Shown one piece after another: positions 57,269-64,000 of a stretch of 64,000 nt of DNA. Made by a program: the position numbers and the translations under genes. Positions within the stretch are counted from its first letter, which is position 1; every line of letters starts with the position of its first letter. The stretch spans positions 1,116,001 through 1,180,000 of the forward strand of contig JAHGAU010000013.1 in the NCBI GenBank assembly GCA_019925105.1, read 5' to 3'. This stretch comes from Niebla homalea (Eukaryota > Ascomycota > Lecanoromycetes > Lecanorales > Ramalinaceae). The notes below the pieces were generated by a model. That model saw only the letters and a program-made list of their open reading frames with translations. It was not told the DNA's origin and searched no databases.

Positions 57269-58076
57269 TTATCCGCTCCCAAAGACTTGCGAGCCATCCT
57301 CAATTCCAGCATTGGCTGCCGCATAATAAGCGGAGCCTTTTTCTCCCTGGCTTCCAAGGGTGGTCCGCCCTTCTGAACGCTCGCCGCGCGAATCTGGATC
57401 TGGTAATGGCTGCGTTTTCGCATTGTAGGAACGGCCCCGAATAGGGATGTTGCCTTCTAGGAACTGCTCGCTAGGCGGATTGTATACAGGGGGGTTCCCG
57501 AGCGCCAATTGCTCCACCTGATATTTTTGCTTCGTCCGCCCCATGTCGGCAGCTACAGATCTTTGGGAGATGTGATTGTAGACCTTGTCTGAGTCAGATA
57601 TAGGATTCCTCTGAGAAGACCTGTAGCTGGTATGTTCGGTAGGATTCAGAGAGGTGGGATGATGGGCGAGCTCGTTGTGATCTCCGCAGACGTCGTCATC
57701 CAGGAGTCGCTTGCCATGGCCGTTGGAGACTACCCGAGGGTCAGTAAAGCCTTCTGTGTGAGTCGACAAAATTGGGGAAGCCTACCAGGCTTGGCTTCTT
57801 GGTCATGCGGCGAACTGTCTTTGGGAGATATTGTCCCAGGACCGCCTTTGGAGCCTAGGCGCGGGTCAGTCAAGTATTCTTTGGGAGTCGAGCAGCCAAA
57901 TCTGGCATAAGTATTTGAAAGGGAAGCAATTGATGAAGCCTACCAGGCTTGGCTTCTTTGTCTTGCAGAGAAGTGTCTTTGAGGGGCATTGTGTCGGAAT
58001 CTTGATGATCAGAAAGCGACTGAGAGAATTGCCCAAATTCTGAAAGAACGCTTGCAGACTTCCAGGGATGCAGCAT
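57269..58076 (-). CDS. Low-complexity protein with duplicated exon module
   Basis: Exons 58076-57944, 57878-57786 and 57753-57269 join in phase 1 to 236 residues. Exons 1 and 2 end in nearly the same code (KDTSLQDKEAKPG and KDSSPHDQEAKPG). Exons 2 and 3 begin in nearly the same code (EYLTDPRLGS and EGFTDPRVVS). Both introns start with the same GTAGGCTTC sequence. The rest is hydrophilic and Ser/Gly/Asp/Gln-rich, without signal peptide, helix or known domain. It looks disordered. The repeated DPR-G...KPG unit of about 31 residues is the only structure. Function is unknown. It could be a stress-type hydrophilin or an effector-like protein, but neither is shown. Confidence 0.6.
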
Positions 58077-60764
58077 TCCAGCACTGCTATCTTCTCATCA
58101 AGTGCCCAATCACCCAAGGTCAGGACTTTGCCGAGGATAATATAACAAATTTCAGCAAGTCGATGAAGGAAAAACGCAGAATACTTCAGAAAGCTATTTA
58201 TTATCGTTGGGAAGCACCGGGCATTATCTTCACCTCTATCTCGCATGGAAACGCTGGCCGGGAGATCTACCAGTCAAGTCGGGACGAGGTCAGTTCGACA
58301 GAACAGAATGTTTAAAATTCGTCGCATGCAGAAATGACACGCATGTCGGGTATCAACCCGCGACGCATTTTCGTCCTGCAACGTTCCGTTCATGCCCTGT
58401 CGACTCAGCGCATTCCGACCTCTCACGAAGCCTCCATCTGAGGGTCTCGGCGCCCATTGCGCGTCTAATTAGCAGTGACTGCCAGCGAGGAAAATGCCAA
58501 GAGGTCCTGCCACGTCAGCTTGGCACCATCCGTGACACTTCCAGTGGGTATGAGTGGCTAGGTCGATTATTAGAAGCTCTCGAAAGAAACTGGGCAGGTC
58601 TCTAATCTTTGTGGACCTGAGACCGGTCATCCTGGTTCGGATCGAAAACAACGGAAACTGACGTTGGCGGCAGTACCTTATGCTCACTGGGAGTGGAATC
58701 AGTCCTAAGCAATATCCTCGTGATGGCGTTGACCACCGCACAAGGCTCAAGCAAAATAGACACCCAAATCAGTCAGTCTGACTGCCCCGTTTCGGCTCCC
58801 AAGCGTGTTCGCCCCAGTAGTGTATACATTTCCGTATTTGATAAACATTTCTAGAAGCCTCATTGCACACATCAGGACCGTGAAAATGAAGCTGTGACGT
58901 TCAAATTCGTCCATGCTTCAATCTCCAGGTCTAGCGTCAGGATCATCAAAAGAAAGAAGCCATACAAAGCTTACTAACACGTCTTGTGCAATCTGCTGCT
59001 GAAACAAGAAGCAGCGTATGTGGACTCCACTGTTTCAATGGGCTCGCAGACTAGCGTGGGTGCAGTTCACCAAACGCCAACCGAAAGCGGCAGTTTCGGA
59101 CGTCAAAATTCTAGAATCACTGTCGTTCAGACGCTAAGTACATTAAAACGTGTTTTGTCATGGACCTGTGGTGACACTTTATTCGACCATACCCGATTAG
59201 GAAGGGTGCGGAGGATGGTCTGATATTGGCTACGCCGGCTATCACCCGTGGAAACCCTCAAGGGCAAACTTATCTCAAGATAGGTCTCTGCATCGGTCTT
59301 GGTGTCTGATCAATTATTCATCGGTAACTTACCATGGGAGATGTGCGCGCAACGCCCACATAATCATCATCTTGATCCACCAGCGTTCTGTCCGATGCTG
59401 GGACGAGAGGGATTATACGGCCAGCAAAATGGAGATGATGGCAAGTTGATGACAAGTTCCTCCACGTCTAGCAATTGGTGAAGAAATAAGTCATGTGAAC
59501 AATCGCTATCGCTTCATGTCATCCTCAAGAGGCAAAAAGACATGACAAGCTCTTTGCCACGTCTATCATAAATGGCGAACGGTGCATAATCTGGGGACCT
59601 TTATCCACCTGGTTGCCTTCATGGAATAGGAGAGGTTGGTGGCTGGAAGCCCTTTTATCAATGAGTCACCAGATCTGGCAACTGAAGTTCCTGTCTTGTG
59701 GATCTGATCAGGCGTAGTAGATTCGACCATTCCAAAGCCCTCTATGGAAGGGGCGAACAGGCTGTCCTGGAGCAGTCACCTTCAGAATCTGAGCCGCGTT
59801 CTGTTTTGGCATATCAACATTATGTTCTCACCTGGGCTTTGTCTAGCGACTTGTCATTTGCCCTGTCATGCATCAATTGGCAACTACCACAACCCATCAA
59901 CCAGACAGGCTGGCAACTACCACAAAGCAGCCAAGTGCAGACACGATCTGCCGCAAAACGGCCAATGTCTACAACAAACCAGCCAAGTACGAGAACGTGG
60001 CACTCCAGGTCAGCCACGAGATAATCAAATGCAGGCGTACACCTTAGATGAAGATCGGCGTCACCTAGAGCGTCAAGGTTGGAGTCTTCACGAGATGCTT
60101 GGCATCCCCAGTGATTCCTGAAAACCTCGAGATCTCATGATCGAAGGCGGTTGATTCTTTTCTTCACTTTCGCTTGCCCTGTTCAGAATAGGAATAGGAA
60201 GACTTGGGGGCTGACAAGGGGACCGATGGAAGATCTGCGATGCAAGTCCGGTTTCAGTCAGTAAATCAGGTCAACTGGGTACCTCCACAATCAGTCGGTC
60301 ATAAACCTAATGCTTTTCGATTAGCTATTTACGAAGTTCTTGCAATTCAAAGACTAATTGCCTGGGAAGCTTGTATAGTGTAAGGCGCACCGGTAAAAAT
60401 GTATGGTTTCCCGTGACCGGGGAAGATTTTTCAAAGCTACCGTTGCCCACTTGCCTTCCAGCTCACCAATGCCTCATCAATAGAAAGCTCTATGTAACAG
60501 TCTTCTGCATCCCACAATGAGCTTAAGATGACTTGCTCTGGCAGGAAACGCGGTCCTTTCCAATTCATATGTCACACTAAGAGCCACTCAGGTCAAACAC
60601 ACCATATGGCAATGAGCGGCGAAAGACCCTGGTAGATTTCATAGAGGCGCGACTCTACAAAGGTTGCCCTACTCCATCAAAGGGGAATAATAAGATTGAT
60701 GGGTACCGGACTCTCGAACAAGGGCCGTAACAGAAGGGAAGCAATAAGGAGAAACTGCTACAAT
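58077..60764. other. Gene-poor stretch, no recognisable gene
   Basis: Frames of 108-132 codons on the plus strand (57989-58315, 58207-58605, 59698-60024, 59744-60121) overlap one another in different frames and show no domain, start context or splice structure that I can defend. A degenerate short repeat (GGCAACTACCACAA, twice at about 59878-59925) is present. Confidence 0.4.
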
Positions 60765-60914
60765 GACCTACCCCAAGAGCCGTCACAGAAGCGAGGAAAT
60801 TCTGACAATCGGATTCTTGACCTTAACAAGCCGCTACCTGACCTACTACAAGAGCCGTCACAGAAGCGAAGAAGTTGTAACAAGACGCAACCCGACCTTA
60901 ACAAGCCGCTGCCT
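60765..60914 (+). repeat. Two-copy 75-bp tandem repeat in an open frame
   Basis: The unit beginning GACCTACCCCAAGAGCCGTC (60765-60839) is repeated imperfectly at 60840-60914. In the frame 60696-60989 (97 codons) it encodes a 25-residue unit containing LPQEPSQKR and DLNKPLP, followed by a partial third start (ALPQEGP). The period is a multiple of three, so the frame is kept. Whether the frame is a gene is unclear. Confidence 0.6.
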
Positions 60915-62795
60915 GCCCTTCCACAAGAAGGTCCAGAAAGATCGGACGCGGTCACCTCTTCAAAAGACAAGGCGTCCATCAAGCTTTAAAGCAAAACAGG
61001 CCTCGAGCATCACTGCTAGTCAGCAACAACGCTCCCCGTCAAGCCGGAAAAGGACAATCGCCACACCATCGTACAAAACCTCAGAGCGGCTGGGAGTCCA
61101 GCACATAATACTCAACATCAGGAAAGAGCAATCTGAGGAGCGGGCGTATCAGGTCCCTCGAGGGCGTAGAAAGGGGCGTTCTGGGCAGGAGCAGCCGCGA
61201 GACATCGGCGTGGTTAGGAAAGCAAGTGATAACCTGAAGTCTTCGATGCTTGCCAGCTAAAGATGAGCTTTTCTTGATAGCTTCTTGAGAATCCAGAATG
61301 CCGGCAAGTGTATTGAGCCTTTTTTCTTGCTGCAGCGATGCCTACAGCGTGAGCCAAGCATGTCGAGATACGCTGAGAGAAACACGGTGGCTCATTCGGT
61401 GGAAGATATTGCGTTGCTGAGCAACGAAGCGGTTTCTGCTCCCTCCAGGCGTTCAGATTTTCTCTATACGCAGGAGTGCATACACTTCTCTTGACGCTAG
61501 AATTTATACCCAAAATGGACGGACTCACTCTGAGACGAGCAGACGACGGTCCGCCTTTGAGGTCCATGCGGATGGGGTCAAAGGCCCAGAGTCAGATCCC
61601 CTAGCTTCTGATACAAAGATTCCCTTCTTGTCTATAAAGGCACTTGTAGTCGACGAGAGGCGTAGTCTTTCTGGCGGCCTAATACATCCTCTATGGCAGT
61701 ACAAATGCTTCATTGCCTGGGAGCGCGGAGGTATTGAGTTCTTCACCAGATTTCCAGTTTCTGTGAAAGAACGAATGACATCCTCCAGGCAAATGAACAG
61801 TAAAAAAAATTCAAACCGGGCAAAGCCATGTGCAGATATTTCTGATCGTCTAGGCCACAAAGGACCTGGCCTGGCTGGTTCACGACTTCACTCACAGCGA
61901 TCGAGGCGGACATTGCCTTCTTTTCGCCATTTATTCATAGAGGCTGGTGTCTATACCATCGACTGTATTTAGACTCACATACTCCTATCTTCCGGCAGTT
62001 CCATTCCACAGAGCAGACCTCAAAGCTGAAATCAGGTTTCTTCAACCGAGTATCACGATCATCAAGAGACAAGGATCATCACCCATCCCAAAAAGAGCAA
62101 GCCCCATACGAGGTGCGGGAGCATGCACAAGCGAGTGAGACGCAGAAACCACCACCCCGGCGATTGCAGCAGCCTGTCAATGCTAGGTCACAAGATGGAG
62201 CAACGGCTGTGGCCAAACAGTTGGTGCTACAAGGGAAGGCCAAAGTTGTGCAGAGCAATAATGTACAGCCACCGGCTGGTTGGAACAATGAAGATGAGTC
62301 AAGAACGCTATGGAGAGCGAGAGCAATCCTTAGGAACCATGATGGATGCCATGACTCGGGACGAACGGGACACAATCAGAGACAAGTCGGCCAAGATCAA
62401 TCGCAAGCCACACAGGGCCAAGCTCAGGGCAGCAAGGTTCAGACGAAAGGTGTTAAGACACAGCAAGCTTCCAGCAGTGCTCATACCGTTGCTCATACCA
62501 GCCACAGTCAAACATGTCAACAACCACTTGAAGCCAAGCTGCCAGGAAGGAGTCGCAACGTGTTTCGACGAGGTGGTTGGGACGCTAAGAGCTCTCATGC
62601 AGGGTTGCGCCAACAACGGGTTAATGTCAAGAAAGCTCGAGACAATGATGGCTGTTGTGATAATGGTTGATGAGGTACATGATGCGGTGCGTTTATAACA
62701 GTCATCTTCGGCGTTTGGGTGTGACAGAATCTGCTGTATGTTGGGGTACGTACAAAGTAAGGAACGTGTCCGAAAAAATCGACTCAATGGCGTCT
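60915..62795. other. No gene recognised; Gln/Ser-rich overlapping frames
   Basis: Two overlapping plus frames (62113-62670 and 62123-62698) of 185-191 codons are the longest. One is Gln-rich, and it is unclear that either is coding. A palindromic splice or start structure is not evident. Shorter frames at 61214-61972 are equally unsupported. Confidence 0.35.
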
Positions 62796-64000
62796 CTACT
62801 GATTTCCTCGTGACCATCTGCGACGTAGATACTGTTCAAGGTCAAAGTATGCTGTCAAGCACTCGTCTTTCAGCTTTGCAACAATGACACCCTCATCACT
62901 GGTGTTGAGTGGTGACTTCCATATCTTGATTAAATGGAGACCAGCCGATTCGAGGAGCTCTATCCACCCGAGTTCACTCCGTTCTTTTCCTCCTGCGATC
63001 AAGGTCATGTTGATGTCTGCCGCAGCAAAGAATGAGGAGCAGTAGATGTCTGGTAGGACGTATTCGTTGATCACGATCTGAGAATACCCTGGCGTCATTG
63101 CTGATTGAGATTGAGGAGTATATTTCGGCACTTCTCATCAGGCCAGTCTTGAAGCACGAAGTGCGTATAATAGACCCTGGCACCTGATGCCATTGTCAGC
63201 AAACTTGTAATATCAGCGTACAATGAATGCAACCCTTGATAGGCTGGGGGGTGAAAAAGTCATGCGCCATGACCTGAACACCAACCAGCTGCAAGTTCGC
63301 TATTGCTCCCGGTAGATCCTGGAGGACCAGGTGCCCTTTGGTACTAGGATCGCCGGTTAGCAACTCTTGCAAGTCATGCCCACGTCCACAGCCGACATCG
63401 ACAAGAAGTATGTCCCAGGGATTCTTGGAGGCGCCGGAGAGCAATTCTGGACCGTAGAGAAACCAATCAATCCAATGTCGCCTTTGAGCGCGTATTCCTG
63501 ACATGCAAATATTGAAATCTGCAGTCCTCTGAAGGTTCTGCGTGTATGTGTTCGAAGTACGAGAGTTCGGTGTTGTTGACCCATTGGAATGGACCGCTAG
63601 AGCTGTTTTATGGACACTTGTACTCATGGAGCCGCATGTACTCGTGGATTTTCATCTCGACCGTAGATCCGTTGTCATGATTTAACAGTGCGGTGCGGTT
63701 CAGCTGACCTTTCACTGCTTTTCTGGGACAGCTCTTACCAGATTTTGGCCAAAGACTCCAATGGCAGTTTGCAAATGGTAGCTGTCAGCTTCGTGGCCGC
63801 GTAAGTGCGGACGCCAATTTCCTTCACGAAGCCCATCACTGTGAGGACACGCATGATACGCACTTATCATGGTATCAAGTCTCAACTTTTTTGATATCAG
63901 GATACGATACAAACAGTACCTATCAGAGACACTTCAGCCTCAACTTCTTGCGCGAGCTCAGAGGCTGTCGCCGGCTTCTGAGACTTATCATTCAAAGCGT
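62796..64000 (-). pseudogene. O-methyltransferase (plant-type family 2), frameshifted, cut by window end
   Basis: From the window edge inward the minus strand reads a winged-helix N-terminal part (KPATASELAQEVEAEVSLI, then RVLTVMGFVKEIGVRTYAAT). WVNNTELSYFEHIHA, MSGIRAQRRHWIDWF, the SAM motif LLVDVGCGRGHDLQELL and HLVLQDLPGAI follow. After a 50-bp intron (63233-63184) the catalytic-His segment is YYTHFVLQDWPDEKC, then PGYSQIVINEYVLPD and ELGWIELLESAGL. Two one-base shifts break it: near 63530-63545 (before ADFN) and near 63110-63130 (before MTPGYS). The 5' exon lies beyond the window. Such enzymes methylate hydroxyls of polyketides and related metabolites. Confidence 0.75.

Noticed and set aside
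57781..57960. Repeated 20-mers considered as a CRISPR-like or transposon repeat
   Set aside because: Only two copies, and they coincide with exon ends plus 5' splice sites of one gene; exon duplication explains them.
59698..60121. Overlapping 108- and 125-codon frames
   Set aside because: Different frames over the same bases, no recognised motif, no clear start or splice signals.
62113..62698. Two overlapping 185-191 codon frames as a gene
   Set aside because: They overlap almost fully in different frames, have biased low-complexity composition and no domain; neither can be preferred.

Overview
The window comes from a filamentous ascomycete (Pezizomycotina, probably Dothideomycetes). The evidence is genes split by many 48-160 bp GT-AG introns, a HET-domain gene, Zn2Cys6 regulators, Tht1/KAR5, fungal rhodopsin-like and DUF7029-type proteins, and a long AT-rich tract with the mutation signature of repeat-induced point mutation (RIP). 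No tRNA, rRNA or CRISPR array was seen.

Layout. 1-2330: no recognisable gene. 2331-8118: one LTR retrotransposon (Copia order, minus orientation) with 263-bp LTRs and a 5-bp target duplication, destroyed by RIP. 8119-11.6 kb: kinase-tail and coiled-coil fragments of broken genes. 11.7-14.3 kb: a HET-domain gene and a two-helix membrane protein. 14.9-15.9 kb: an unusual Zn2Cys6 protein carrying DUF3659-like repeats. 16.5-26.8 kb: a conserved core block of PAN2 (deadenylase), mitochondrial ribosomal protein uL6m, Tht1/KAR5 (nuclear fusion) and ICP55 (mitochondrial aminopeptidase). All four give uninterrupted reading frames after splicing.

27.0-41.6 kb: what looks like a decayed terpenoid gene cluster. 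It holds a fusicoccadiene-synthase-like terpene synthase, a P450, two MFS transporters, a SAM methyltransferase and a fungal-specific transcription factor. Each carries frameshifts, nonsense codons or a missing 5' part. One rhodopsin-like membrane protein gene in the middle is intact over seven exons.

42.5-50.0 kb: a SIRT5-type sirtuin, PEP carboxykinase and a secreted, probably GPI-anchored DUF7029/DUF7223-like protein, all intact. 51.6-64.0 kb: an accessory region with an intact P450, a beta-lactamase-like fragment, an intact 389-residue polytopic membrane protein, a protein built by exon duplication, a 75-bp tandem repeat, and a frameshifted O-methyltransferase running off the window end. 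This may be the remnant of a second metabolite cluster.

Exon coordinates were worked out by hand from splice sites, phase and family similarity. Each gene called intact sums to a multiple of three with one terminal stop.
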